A stretch of 64,000 nucleotides of DNA from Solirubrobacter ginsenosidimutans (GTDB taxonomy: Bacteria > Actinomycetota > Thermoleophilia > Solirubrobacterales > Solirubrobacteraceae): positions 111,701 to 175,700 of the forward strand of contig NZ_JAPDOD010000016.1 in NCBI RefSeq assembly GCF_027587205.1. Direction: 5' to 3'. Below, in pieces: positions 25,255 through 33,499 of this stretch. Within the stretch, counting starts at the first letter, position 1. Each line of letters opens with the position of its first letter. The notes below the pieces were generated by a model. That model saw nothing but the letters and a program-made list of their open reading frames with translations, searched no databases and had not been told where the DNA came from. Both the position numbers and the translations under genes were made by a program.

Positions 25255-27270
25255 CTACGGCGTCGTGGTCGAGAGCGTGAAGGTCAGCGTCTTGCTGTAC
25301 GCCCCCGTGCGGAGCGCGTCGCCGGCACTCACGTGCTGCTTGAACGCGATCGTCACCGGGTCGTGGCTCACCGGCGCCGTCCAGGCGGCCTTGGAGAGCT
25401 CGACGACCAGCGCTGACGGCAGCGCGAACGTGCCGTTGACCAGATGGCCGGGGTCGCTGACGGTCAGCGCCGCGTCGCCGGCGGAGGAGACCACGTCGGC
25501 GGTCGTCTGCGCCGCGTAGTCCTTGTCGACACCGGGCGTGAACGCGCCGAACGAGGCCGGGGCGCCGAGCGTCAGCGCGAGCGTGGCCGGCACCGTGCCG
25601 CTCGTCGTGCCCTGGCCGTTGGCGGCCGGCGGGATCTGGGCCTCGGGCGTGGAGTCGTCCGCCCACGCCTTGTCGACGTACCACTTGCCGTCGACCGAGG
25701 AGATCTGGACCGCGGACTTGCCGGCGCGGAAGATCCGCGTGCCGAAGCTCTGGCCGGCGGTGGTGCCGGTCGCGAGCGCCTCGGACAGGACGCGGCCGTC
25801 GAGCGGCTCGCCCGTCGCGGGAATGCCCGCCAGCGCGAGCACGGTGGGCGCGATGTCCGCGTTGCCGGCGGGCGCGTCGCTGAGACCGCGCTTGATGTCC
25901 GGGCCCCACGCCAGCAGCGTGTTGTGGATGTCCCAGGGCGAGAACGAGCCGTGCTCGGAGGCGGGACCGGTGACCGGACCGGTGGTGCCGCCGCCGGCGT
26001 ACGCGGCACGGCCGGGGACGCCGAAGCCGTTCGGCTGCGAGGACCACGGGAACGTGACGATCACGTCGGCGCCGCGCTCCGGGTTGGAGTGGTGGATCAG
26101 CTCGAGCGAGAACGTGCCGGGCACGAATCCGTATGGCTTGACCGTGGCGGCGTTCTCGTCGCCGGGCGACTTCACGTAGGCGCCGCCCACGGGCGCCTCG
26201 GCCGCGGTGTAGACCGTCGCCGCCCACGGCTGCGTCTTGAGGAACTCGGCGATCGCGCGGATCTTCTGCGGGTCACGGTTCTTGACGTGCACCAGCGCCG
26301 GGCCGGTGTTGGAGACGATCACGTCGTCGGAGTTGGCCGAGGCCTTCAGCCCGGCCGCGATCAGTGCGCCCTGGACGTTGACGTTGTAGTCGCGCAGCGA
26401 GAACCCGTGGTCGGAGGCGACGATCACATTGGTGCGACGGCCGAGCTCGCGCGCCCGGTCGATCACCAGGCCGAGCTCCTTGTCGCTGTTGCGGATGCCC
26501 GAGAGCGCCTGGTCGGAGCCGACGCCGAAGGAGTGCTGCGAGCCGTCGGGCTCCGTGATCCAGTTCATGACGACGTCCGGGGACGACGCGGTGAGCAGCT
26601 GCTCGCGCAGGACGTTCTCGGTGTAGGTCACGCGGACGTTGGCGTTGGGCTGGCCGCTCGTGCTGGGCGGGTTGCCGAAGCGGGCGATGATCGACTCGCC
26701 GAGCGCCGTCGGGTACGCGAACGGCGCTGCGTTGTCGCCGGTGCTGACCATCTCGCCGACGCCCTTGGGCGCGCGCGGGTTGAGCAGCAGCGTGGCGCCG
26801 GAGGTGCCGGACCCGAGCGAGAGCAGCTTCAGGCCGGCGGCCTGGACGCGCTCGCCGAGCGTCTGGACGAGCACCATCTTGCCGCCGGTGACCTCGTCGA
26901 GCTTGGTCAGCTGGTTCGCGTCACCGGTGCTGAAGGAGGCCGTCGGGTTCACCCCGGGCCAGTACATGGCGTTCCCGAGGATGCCGCTGCGCGCCGGGTA
27001 GGCGCCCGAGCCGATCGTGGTCGCGTTGCCGCGCGTCACGGTCGGGACCACCGAATGGCTGTTGGAGAACCGCGTCCCCTCCTGCCCCATGCGGTAGAGG
27101 TTGGGCGTGTCGGTCGGGTTGATCGAGTCGGGCCGCAGGCCGTCGACGACGAAGACGATCGTGAGCGGCTTGGGAGCGGTCTGGGCGCCGGCCGGCGAGG
27201 CGGCGACCGTCGCCGCCGCGAGGCCGACCGTCGCGCCCAGCAGGGCGCGGCGAGCCATGTGTAGATCCAT
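25255..27270 (-). CDS. Secreted type I phosphodiesterase/nucleotide pyrophosphatase-like enzyme
   Basis: A 671-residue exported enzyme of the alkaline phosphatase superfamily. Signal peptide about 1-30 with an RR pair near the start (MARRALLG; a second ATG four codons in is an alternative start). Metal ligands and nucleophile fit nucleotide pyrophosphatase: Asp43 in VDGLRPD, Thr79 in PTVTRGN as nucleophile, Asp242 and His246 in EPDGSQH, Asp287-His288 in SDHGF, and a late His in SEHGSF. The C-terminal about 110 residues (LTLGAPASFGAFTPGVDKDY to the end) match the C-terminus of the metalloprotease at 9203-12766. It probably cleaves phosphodiesters outside the cell; substrate unknown. Confidence 0.85.
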   Translation of the reverse strand: MDLHMARRALLGATVGLAAATVAASPAGAQTAPKPLTIVFVVDGLRPDSINPTDTPNLYRMGQEGTRFSNSHSVVPTVTRGNATTIGSGAYPARSGILGNAMYWPGVNPTASFSTGDANQLTKLDEVTGGKMVLVQTLGERVQAAGLKLLSLGSGTSGATLLLNPRAPKGVGEMVSTGDNAAPFAYPTALGESIIARFGNPPSTSGQPNANVRVTYTENVLREQLLTASSPDVVMNWITEPDGSQHSFGVGSDQALSGIRNSDKELGLVIDRARELGRRTNVIVASDHGFSLRDYNVNVQGALIAAGLKASANSDDVIVSNTGPALVHVKNRDPQKIRAIAEFLKTQPWAATVYTAAEAPVGGAYVKSPGDENAATVKPYGFVPGTFSLELIHHSNPERGADVIVTFPWSSQPNGFGVPGRAAYAGGGTTGPVTGPASEHGSFSPWDIHNTLLAWGPDIKRGLSDAPAGNADIAPTVLALAGIPATGEPLDGRVLSEALATGTTAGQSFGTRIFRAGKSAVQISSVDGKWYVDKAWADDSTPEAQIPPAANGQGTTSGTVPATLALTLGAPASFGAFTPGVDKDYAAQTTADVVSSAGDAALTVSDPGHLVNGTFALPSALVVELSKAAWTAPVSHDPVTIAFKQHVSAGDALRTGAYSKTLTFTLSTTTP

Positions 27271-27569
27271 GCCGGCGAGCTAATGCGACCCTCACGTTCG
27301 CCGTGGGAACGGGTGGTGAAGATCGTGAGCACTTCCGGTGAGCGCGTCGCGGTCTCATCGCTGACACACACTTACGCGGTAAATGGAACAATCGTCTAGT
27401 TAGGGTTCCTGTTTCGATATCGATGGTCAGACTTGTGGAGCGCCCGCCCACTGCGACCCATCCCGTCTCCGTCCCCCCGAAGACGACCCACGTTCGCGAG
27501 CATTTCCACGGACTGACCCCCCGCGCTCCCGGACTCTGACGGTGGGCGGGCGCACCCCTCCTCACCAGC
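27271..27569. other. 299-bp non-coding stretch with A/T-rich promoter-like segment
   Basis: Between the phosphodiesterase start and the end of the RsbW-like gene. The part about 27370-27430 is clearly more A/T-rich than its surroundings and contains the 10-bp palindrome TCGATATCGA (27414-27423). It probably holds the phosphodiesterase promoter on the minus strand. I see no RNA gene or open frame of substance. Confidence 0.4.
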
Positions 27570-28898
27570 TCAGCGCGAGCTGGTGACGTCTTCGATGATG
27601 TTGACGGCGAGCAACTCGCCGCCGTCGTCGAGCAGCGTCGCCTTCGTCAGCAGCCACAGCTCGCGCCCGCTCGCCCGGTGGACCGAGCGGGTGAGGAGCG
27701 GCGGGGCGTCGTGGCCCGCGAGGAGCCGCAGCGCCGGCAGGTCGGCGAACTCGACCACGCGGCCGTCGGCGTGGAACATGTCGAAGCGCCCGGCGAGCAC
27801 GGCCGCCGGCGTCGACAGGAGCTCGTCCACGGTCGTGCAACCGACCAGGCGCGCGGCCGTCGTGTTGGCGTAGACCATCCGGCCGGAGGCGTCCTGGACC
27901 GTGACGGCCTCGGCCATGGCCTCGAGGATGCTCTCGAAGCGGTGGCGGGTGCGGCGCAGGTCGGAGATCAGCTGCGTCGTCACCAGCGCGCGTGACGCGC
28001 GGTCGCCGACGGCGCGCAGGAAGTTCAGCAGCGGCGCGGGCGGCTCCCCGCGTCCGGGCCGCAAGCCGAAGTGCAGGAGCCCGAGGCGGCGGCCGTCCGC
28101 GGCGAGGGGGACCACGATCCACCAGTGCATGCCGGTCGCCGCCATGTTGTCGGCATCTTCGGCGCTGTTGGTGATGCGGGCGATGTGCTCGCGGGTGAGC
28201 TCGACGACGTGCAGGCCGCCGTCGTCCATCGCCTGGCGGGCGGCGGAGCGCGGGTTGTCGGTGCGCGGCTTGAGCGAGACGAGCCAGGCGGACTGCGCGG
28301 CGCCGTCGGGGCCGTCGATGCGGCCGGCGAAGCGCTGTGGATCGCCGGCGGCGTCGAGCACGTCGAGCGCGCACGCGTCGGCGAGCTCGGGGACGAGCAG
28401 GTCGACGAGCCGCTCCAGCCCCTCCCCCGGCCACGTCCCCTCGACGATCCGGCCGACCTCGTCGAGCAGTTCGGCCTCGCGTGCGGCGCGCCGAGGCGGG
28501 CCTTTGACACCTGGCGCGTCGAAGGTCATCGTCACGACGGTCCCGCCGCCGGGCGGGGCGTGCATGTCCATCGCGGTCGTCAGCGACGCGATCGTCGGCA
28601 GACCGAGCCCGAGGCCGGGTGAGTCGGCACGGGGCTGCATGCCACGGCCGTCGTCGGTGACGACCACCACCAGCTCGTTCGGCGCCGCCTGGATGCGGGT
28701 GCGGACGGTGCCCGGCTCGCGATCGATGAACGCGTGCACCACCGAGTTGGTCACGGCCTCGGTGACGGCGAGCGCGAGGTCGATCAGGAGGGCGTCGGTG
28801 CCGCCGCGCTCGCGGGCGAACTCACGTACGCCGTTGCGGATGGTGCCGACGGCGGTGGGCTCGGCGGGCAACTCCCATTCGGCGTGTGACTCCGGCAC
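27570..28898 (-). CDS. RsbW-type HATPase-GAF-PAS regulator without an output phosphatase
   Basis: A 442-residue protein. The N-terminal HATPase_c_2 domain has the N box LAVTEAVTNSVVHAF, G1 DDGRGM and G2 GLGLGLP, as in RsbW/SpoIIAB anti-sigma kinases. A GAF-like domain (about 150-315) and a PAS domain follow; the PAS is homologous to that of the SpoIIE protein at 12834-15266 (AEAVTVQDASGRMVYANTTA, ending NIIEDVTSSR). The chain stops right after the PAS where a SpoIIE domain would be expected. GTG at 28898 was chosen because AAGGAG lies six bases upstream; an ATG 15 codons earlier has no ribosome site. It may phosphorylate STAS proteins under control of its sensor domains. Confidence 0.8.
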   Translation of the reverse strand: MPESHAEWELPAEPTAVGTIRNGVREFARERGGTDALLIDLALAVTEAVTNSVVHAFIDREPGTVRTRIQAAPNELVVVVTDDGRGMQPRADSPGLGLGLPTIASLTTAMDMHAPPGGGTVVTMTFDAPGVKGPPRRAAREAELLDEVGRIVEGTWPGEGLERLVDLLVPELADACALDVLDAAGDPQRFAGRIDGPDGAAQSAWLVSLKPRTDNPRSAARQAMDDGGLHVVELTREHIARITNSAEDADNMAATGMHWWIVVPLAADGRRLGLLHFGLRPGRGEPPAPLLNFLRAVGDRASRALVTTQLISDLRRTRHRFESILEAMAEAVTVQDASGRMVYANTTAARLVGCTTVDELLSTPAAVLAGRFDMFHADGRVVEFADLPALRLLAGHDAPPLLTRSVHRASGRELWLLTKATLLDDGGELLAVNIIEDVTSSR

Positions 28899-28955
28899 GC
28901 AGGACTCCTTCCCCGGGCCTGGATCGCACACCACCTCGGGCATCGGCCGACGAGT

Positions 28956-29312
28956 CTAGTGGTCCGGCCAGTCCTGGTTGAAACCACCCAGGTGCGGGTG
29001 CCACATCTCGTCCCCGGCGTGCTGGGTGAACTCGACCTTGACGTATCCGGCACCGAGCACGGCTTCGCAGGCGGCGACCAGGCGGCGGGCCAGCTCGGCG
29101 CGGGTCTCGACGGACCGGCCGCGCCGCACGTCGCACATCAGCAGCGCCGACGGCTCGCCGTCCCGCCACACGCCCGCCTCGCGGATCGCGACGGTCACGA
29201 TCTCGGGCGGCGCGTCCATCACCTCGGCGTAGATCGCCGTCAGCGTCCCCGCCAGCTCGCGCTGGGTCTCGCGATCCGGGGCGGTGGCGACGTCGAGCTG
29301 CAGGGACGGCAC
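28956..29312 (-). CDS. Tautomerase-superfamily protein
   Basis: A 118-residue protein like 4-oxalocrotonate tautomerase/MIF members. The chosen GTG start puts proline at position 2, (M)PSLQLDVAT; after Met removal Pro1 is the catalytic base of this family, which decides the start. Other features: IYAEVMDAPPEIVTVAIREA and a C-terminal VKVEFTQHAGDEMWH. It begins five bases after the DUF3105 stop, so the two are probably one operon. Substrate unknown; it could take part in aromatic catabolism. Confidence 0.75.
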   Translation of the reverse strand: MPSLQLDVATAPDRETQRELAGTLTAIYAEVMDAPPEIVTVAIREAGVWRDGEPSALLMCDVRRGRSVETRAELARRLVAACEAVLGAGYVKVEFTQHAGDEMWHPHLGGFNQDWPDH

Positions 29313-29317
29313 GCGAA

Positions 29318-29974
29318 CTACGGAACGACTTCGGGACCCTTGTCGACGTAGTTCGCGCGGAACGCGCGGATCGCGTCGAAGACCTTGTCGTTCATCGTCG
29401 GGCAGCCGAGCAGGTGGCCCCAGGCAGTCGCCGCGACGGCGTACGGCATGTCCGTGCCGTTCTCGAAGAGCAGCATGTGGTAGCCGCTGTCGAGCTCGTC
29501 GACGAGCTTCTCGAGCCGCGTGACGGTCTCCGGCGACGTGCCCGGCTTGTACTGCAGGTCGATCCGGCCGTGCTCGAGCGTGTGGACGAGCATCCCCAGG
29601 TTCGGCGTGGTGCCGGGGGCGTAGATGCCGTCCTCGTACCACTCCGGGAAGTGCTCGCCGGAGGTCGGCGGATTCGAGTTGTAGTCGGCCTCGGTGAACT
29701 CGCGGGTGTCGTGCATGGCGCTGAGGACCGGCGGGTTGCTGATCGTGCACCCGGCGGCCTTGGCCGCGGCCGTGAGCGTCCGGATCTTGACCTTCGGCAG
29801 CGCCTCGACGCTCGCGGTCGGCGTCGGCGTCGCCTGGGCCGAATGCTGCGACTGCGACGCGGTCGACGTCGTGGTGGTCAGCTTCGGGGCGGCGGACGGC
29901 GTGTCGGTCGTCAGGAACACGGTCAGGCCGATGATCCCCGCGACGAGCAGGACCGAGAACATTCCGGCGAGCAT
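29318..29974 (-). CDS. DUF3105 membrane-anchored protein
   Basis: A 218-residue protein with an N-terminal hydrophobic helix (MLAGMFSVLLVAGIIGLTVF), a Ser/Thr-rich linker (about 28-60) and the DUF3105 domain: NPPTSGEHFPEWYEDGIY, LVHTLEHGRIDLQY and the late ATAWGHLLGCP. The paired histidines in HTLEHGR and the Cys residues suggest a metal or redox site, though the family has no settled function. The domain would lie outside the membrane. ATG at 29974 with GAGG just upstream was used; GTG at 29986 is an alternative. It is followed closely by the tautomerase gene. Confidence 0.75.
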   Translation of the reverse strand: MLAGMFSVLLVAGIIGLTVFLTTDTPSAAPKLTTTTSTASQSQHSAQATPTPTASVEALPKVKIRTLTAAAKAAGCTISNPPVLSAMHDTREFTEADYNSNPPTSGEHFPEWYEDGIYAPGTTPNLGMLVHTLEHGRIDLQYKPGTSPETVTRLEKLVDELDSGYHMLLFENGTDMPYAVAATAWGHLLGCPTMNDKVFDAIRAFRANYVDKGPEVVP

Positions 29975-30032
29975 TGACCTCAGCACGGCGGCTAGCGTAG
30001 CCGCGCCGAGCCCACGCCCGCCGTGGAGATGT

Positions 30033-30500
30033 CTAGTTGGCGGTGTCCGCGGTCGCCGTGACCGACGTCGCGGTGACGGTGCCGCTCGCGCTCGCGGCGC
30101 CCTGGACAACGACCGAATCGCCCGGCTGGACGTCCGCGGAGTCCGACTTCGCGGTCCTGGTCACGTCGCCACTCGACTTGATCTTGACCTTGATCGTGTT
30201 CCCGTCGCTGTCCTTGACGTAGAGGACGTCGCCCTTGGTGTACTCGACGGTGCCGGTCGTCGCGGCGTCGCTGGTGCCGCCGCCCGCCGCGCCGGGAGGT
30301 CCACCGGCCTGAAAACCACCGCCCGGGCCGGTGGGCGTCGCGCTCGCCGTCGTCTGCTGCTTCTGGAGCTGGACGCCGCCGATGAAGCCGCCCGCGGCGA
30401 CGGCGATCGCCGCGAGTCCGCCCGTCACGGGGGTCAAGCCCCGCCGCCGGCGGCGCCGTGTGGGTTCCACGATCGACTCGTCCTCGATCACGTAGGTCAT
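30033..30500 (-). CDS. Membrane-anchored DUF5666-like protein in the MacAB-type operon
   Basis: A 155-residue protein: short cytoplasmic N-terminus with six consecutive Arg, one transmembrane helix (about 24-44), a Gly/Thr/Pro-rich linker and a small beta-barrel-like domain (TGTVEYTKGDVLYVKDSDGN, VQPGDSVVVQGAASASGTV). This fold resembles DUF5666/OB-like domains often found beside ABC exporters. It starts nine bases after the permease gene ends, with AAGGAG before its ATG, so it is the last gene of the exporter operon. It may assist the exporter outside the membrane; this is inferred from context. Confidence 0.65.
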   Translation of the reverse strand: MTYVIEDESIVEPTRRRRRRGLTPVTGGLAAIAVAAGGFIGGVQLQKQQTTASATPTGPGGGFQAGGPPGAAGGGTSDAATTGTVEYTKGDVLYVKDSDGNTIKVKIKSSGDVTRTAKSDSADVQPGDSVVVQGAASASGTVTATSVTATADTAN

Positions 30501-30508
30501 GGATCTCC

Positions 30509-31723
30509 TTACTCGAAGCGGAGCGCCTGCACGGGGCGCAGTCGTGCGGCACGCGCCGCGGGATAGGTGCCGAAGAACAGGCCGCAGAGGACCGCGGCGC
30601 CGAACGCCAGCGCGACGGTCGAGGCGGCGACGGCGGGTTGCACGCCCGCGATCTCGAAGTGGCTCGCCGCGAGCCCGACGGCGACCCCGAGCGCGCCGCC
30701 GATGACCGAGACGAGGATCGCCTCGACCAGGAACTGCTGCATGACGTCCGCCCGGCGCGCGCCGATCGCCTTGCGGATGCCGATCTCGCGGGTGCGCTCG
30801 GTGACCGAGACGAGCATGATGTTCATCACGCCGATCCCGCCGACGAGCAGGGAGATCGCGGCCACGGCGCCGAGCAGCGTCGTGAAGACGTCGGTCGAGG
30901 CGCTGGACGCCTCGCGCACCGAGCCCTGGTTGATGACGCTGAAGCCCGGGTTTGAGGTGTCGGTGACGTGCTTGCGCTCGTCGAGGATCGACTCGACCTC
31001 GGCCTGGGCCGCGTCGAGCGAGCCGGCGGTCCTCGCCTGGACCGTGATCGAGCTCAGGCTCCCGTAGCCGCTCATCGTGTCCTGGACCGCGGTCAGCGGG
31101 GCGAGCACGACGTCGTCCTGGTCCGAGGTGCCGTCCGAGCCCTTGCTCGCGGTCACCCCGATCACGGTGAAGCTGGTGCCGTCGACGCGGATCGACTGGC
31201 CGATCGGCGACGTGCCGCTGAACAGGTTCTCGGCCACCGTCGGGCCGATGACGACCTTGCGAGCGTGGTCCTTGACGTCGGCGCTGGTGAACATGGCGCC
31301 CGAGGCGACGTCGATGTTCTTGGCCGTCGCGTAGCTCGGCGTCGTCCCCACGAAGGAGGACGGCGCGTAGCTGGTCGAGCCGGAGACGAGCGTGGCGCTC
31401 GAGGCCTGCACGACCGGCGACGCGCTCTTGACGTCCGGCGCGTTGAAGGTGTCGGCCAGCGCCGTGGCGTCCTGGGTCGTCAGCGACACGCTCGCGTCGC
31501 TCGCTCCCGGCCCGAACCCGCCGCGCTGGGCCTGGACGACGAGCACGTTGGAGCCGAGCGCGTCGATCGAGGACTCGACCTGCTGCTTGGAGCCGTTGCC
31601 GACCGCGACCAGCGCGATCACGGCCGCGACGCCGATGCAGAGGCCGAGCATCGTCAGGCCGGCGCGCAGCTTGTTGGCCGCGATCGCCCCGAGGGCGGTG
31701 CGGACGGTCTCGACCGCGCTCAT
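30509..31723 (-). CDS. MacB/FtsX-type ABC transporter permease
   Basis: A 404-residue permease. One N-terminal transmembrane helix (LRAGLTMLGLCIGVAAVIALVAVG), a large extracytoplasmic MacB-like core (about 50-270) and three C-terminal helices (FTTLLGAVAAISLLVGGIGVMN, EAILVSVIGGALGVAVGLA, VALAFGAAVLCGLFFG). The motif MNIMLVSVTERTREIGIRKAIGARR between helices 2 and 3 is diagnostic of this family. MacB-type systems move substrates from the outer leaflet or periplasm by mechanotransmission rather than across the membrane. The ATG overlaps the ATPase stop (ATGA). Confidence 0.9.
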   Translation of the reverse strand: MSAVETVRTALGAIAANKLRAGLTMLGLCIGVAAVIALVAVGNGSKQQVESSIDALGSNVLVVQAQRGGFGPGASDASVSLTTQDATALADTFNAPDVKSASPVVQASSATLVSGSTSYAPSSFVGTTPSYATAKNIDVASGAMFTSADVKDHARKVVIGPTVAENLFSGTSPIGQSIRVDGTSFTVIGVTASKGSDGTSDQDDVVLAPLTAVQDTMSGYGSLSSITVQARTAGSLDAAQAEVESILDERKHVTDTSNPGFSVINQGSVREASSASTDVFTTLLGAVAAISLLVGGIGVMNIMLVSVTERTREIGIRKAIGARRADVMQQFLVEAILVSVIGGALGVAVGLAASHFEIAGVQPAVAASTVALAFGAAVLCGLFFGTYPAARAARLRPVQALRFE

Positions 31724-32406
31724 ACCAGCGCCGGCTCCAGGATCCGGCCGTCGGCCATCCGGATGACCCGCTGCGCGTGCGCGGCGACGTCGTCCTCGTG
31801 GGTGATCATCACGACCGTCCGCCCTTCGGCGTTGAGCGCGGCGAAGATGTCGAGCACCTCCGCGGTGGAGCGCGAGTCCAGGTTGCCCGTGGGCTCGTCG
31901 GCGAGGATCAGCGACGGATTGGTGACGATCGCGCGGGCGACGGCGACGCGCTGCTGCTGGCCGCCGGAGAGCTCGGACGGCAGGTGGTCGACGCGCTCGC
32001 GCATGCCGACCGCGTCCAGCGCCGCCGCCGCGCGCCGCCGGCGCTCCTTGCGCGCCACGCCGGCATACGAGAGCGGCAGCTCGACTTGCGCCAGCGCGTT
32101 CATGCGCGGCACGAGGTTGAAGGCCTGGAAGACGAACCCGATCTTGGCGTTGCGCAGGTCGGAGAGCTCGTCGTCGTCGTAGTCGCGGACGTCGATCCCG
32201 TCGAGGCGGTAGGTGCCCGCGGTCGGCACGTCGAGGCAGCCGAGGATGTTCATCAGCGTGCTCTTGCCGGAGCCCGAGGCGCCCATGATCGCGACGTGCT
32301 CGCCGCGCTCGATCCGCACGGTGACGCCGTCGAGGGCGCGCACCGCGATCTCCTCGGTGACCTGGTAGACGCGCTCGGCGTCGCGGACGTCGATGACCGG
32401 CTTCAT
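31720..32406 (-). CDS. ABC transporter ATP-binding protein (MacB/LolD type)
   Basis: A 228-residue ATPase with Walker A GASGSGKS (42-49), Q-loop in FVFQAFNLVP, signature LSGGQ (146-150), Walker B LILADEP (167-172) and the switch His203. The sequence RMNALAQVELPLSYAGV after the Q-loop is typical of the LolD/MacB subgroup. It powers the permease encoded directly downstream. Its ATG overlaps the stop of the adaptor gene and its stop overlaps the permease start, so all three are co-translated in roughly equal amounts. Confidence 0.93.
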   Translation of the reverse strand: MKPVIDVRDAERVYQVTEEIAVRALDGVTVRIERGEHVAIMGASGSGKSTLMNILGCLDVPTAGTYRLDGIDVRDYDDDELSDLRNAKIGFVFQAFNLVPRMNALAQVELPLSYAGVARKERRRRAAAALDAVGMRERVDHLPSELSGGQQQRVAVARAIVTNPSLILADEPTGNLDSRSTAEVLDIFAALNAEGRTVVMITHEDDVAAHAQRVIRMADGRILEPALV

Positions 32407-33416
32407 CGGCCCGCCCCACCGGGCACGCCGCCGGCGGGCGGACCGCCGGTGCCGCCGCCGGGGAAACCGCCGCCGCCCGCGCCCTGCAGGCCCTGGGTGC
32501 GCTGCTGGGTGGCGCTCGAAGACGTCGTGCTCGAGCTCGCGCCCGCTGCCGCGCTGGTCGACGTGATGACGACCTGGTCGCCGGCCTTCAGCCCGCTGAC
32601 GATCTGGGTGGTCGAGTCACCCGCCACGCCGGTCTGCACCCGCGCGGTCGTCCCACCCGCGAGCGTGACGCTGTTCCCGCGCAGCGCCTGGGTCGGCACG
32701 GTCAGCCCGGTCGCCTGCGAGGTGACGATGTCGGCGCTCGCGGTCATCCCCGGCTTGATCGACGCGCTCGTCTGGGTCAGCCGCAAGGTCACCGGGTAGG
32801 CGACGGCGCTGGAGGAGGACGAGCTCGCGCCGGCGGTGGCCGAATCGGTCGAGGACGACGACGCGGACAGCACGCCGACGTCGACGACCTTGGCGGCGAG
32901 CTGCTCGCCCGTCGCGCTGACCGTGACGGTCGCCAGCTGGCCCGTCTTGACCTTGCCGATGTCGGACTCGCCGAGCGAGACGGACAGCTCGTAGCGCTTG
33001 AGCTGGACGAGGGTGATCGCGGCGGTGGAGTCCGTGGAGGCCGTCCCCGCCACCGTGTCGCCCTTCGCCACGCCGACGCTGGCGATCGTGCCGCTGAACG
33101 GCGCCCGCAGCCACGTGATGTCCTCGGTCGTGTCGGTCGGCTCCAGCCGCGCGAGCGCCTCGCCTTCGCTGACCTTCTCACCGGCCTTGACGTAGACCTT
33201 GGTGATCTCGCCCGCGAGGTCGAACGAGAGATCCGACTGCTTGACGGCCGCGAGGTTGCCGCTGCCCGACACCGTGGCCTGCACGACGCCGCGCTTGACC
33301 GTCACGGTTCGCGACGTCGTGGTCGCGGCGCTCGAACTGCCGCCGCCCACCACCGTCGCCGCGCCGCCCACTGCCACGGCCGCCAGCGCGGCCATGGCGA
33401 CATTGATCGCTCTCAA
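32403..33416 (-). CDS. MacA/HlyD-type periplasmic adaptor subunit
   Basis: A 337-residue protein with a short N-terminal signal/anchor, a split lipoyl-like barrel (GEITKVYVKAGEKVSEGEALARLEP, then APFSGTIASVGVAKGDTV), and beta-barrel plus membrane-proximal domains. The usual long alpha-hairpin between lipoyl halves is almost absent, as expected in a single-membrane organism. Ser-rich insert near 180-200 and a Gly/Pro-rich tail are low-complexity. The start is TTG at 33416 with AAGGAG four bases upstream; ATG at 33395 is possible but would drop the only Arg before the hydrophobic run. It is the first gene of the exporter operon. Confidence 0.85.
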   Translation of the reverse strand: MRAINVAMAALAAVAVGGAATVVGGGSSSAATTTSRTVTVKRGVVQATVSGSGNLAAVKQSDLSFDLAGEITKVYVKAGEKVSEGEALARLEPTDTTEDITWLRAPFSGTIASVGVAKGDTVAGTASTDSTAAITLVQLKRYELSVSLGESDIGKVKTGQLATVTVSATGEQLAAKVVDVGVLSASSSSTDSATAGASSSSSSAVAYPVTLRLTQTSASIKPGMTASADIVTSQATGLTVPTQALRGNSVTLAGGTTARVQTGVAGDSTTQIVSGLKAGDQVVITSTSAAAGASSSTTSSSATQQRTQGLQGAGGGGFPGGGTGGPPAGGVPGGAGR

Positions 33417-33450
33417 AGTGCTCCTTCACGCTTCCGGGAGCCCTCAAGGT

Positions 33451-33483
33451 GCTCGCGCAGGCTCGGAGAAGCCTGCGACGAGC
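33451..33483 (-). terminator. Imperfect hairpin between ATP-grasp gene and exporter operon
   Basis: GCTCG (33451-33455) and GCAGGC (33457-33462) pair with GCCTGC (33471-33476) and CGAGC (33479-33483), leaving a small bulge. It lies between two genes on the same strand and probably ends the comA-like/ATP-grasp transcript. Confidence 0.45.
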
Positions 33484-33499
33484 CTGAGAATGCGCTGAG

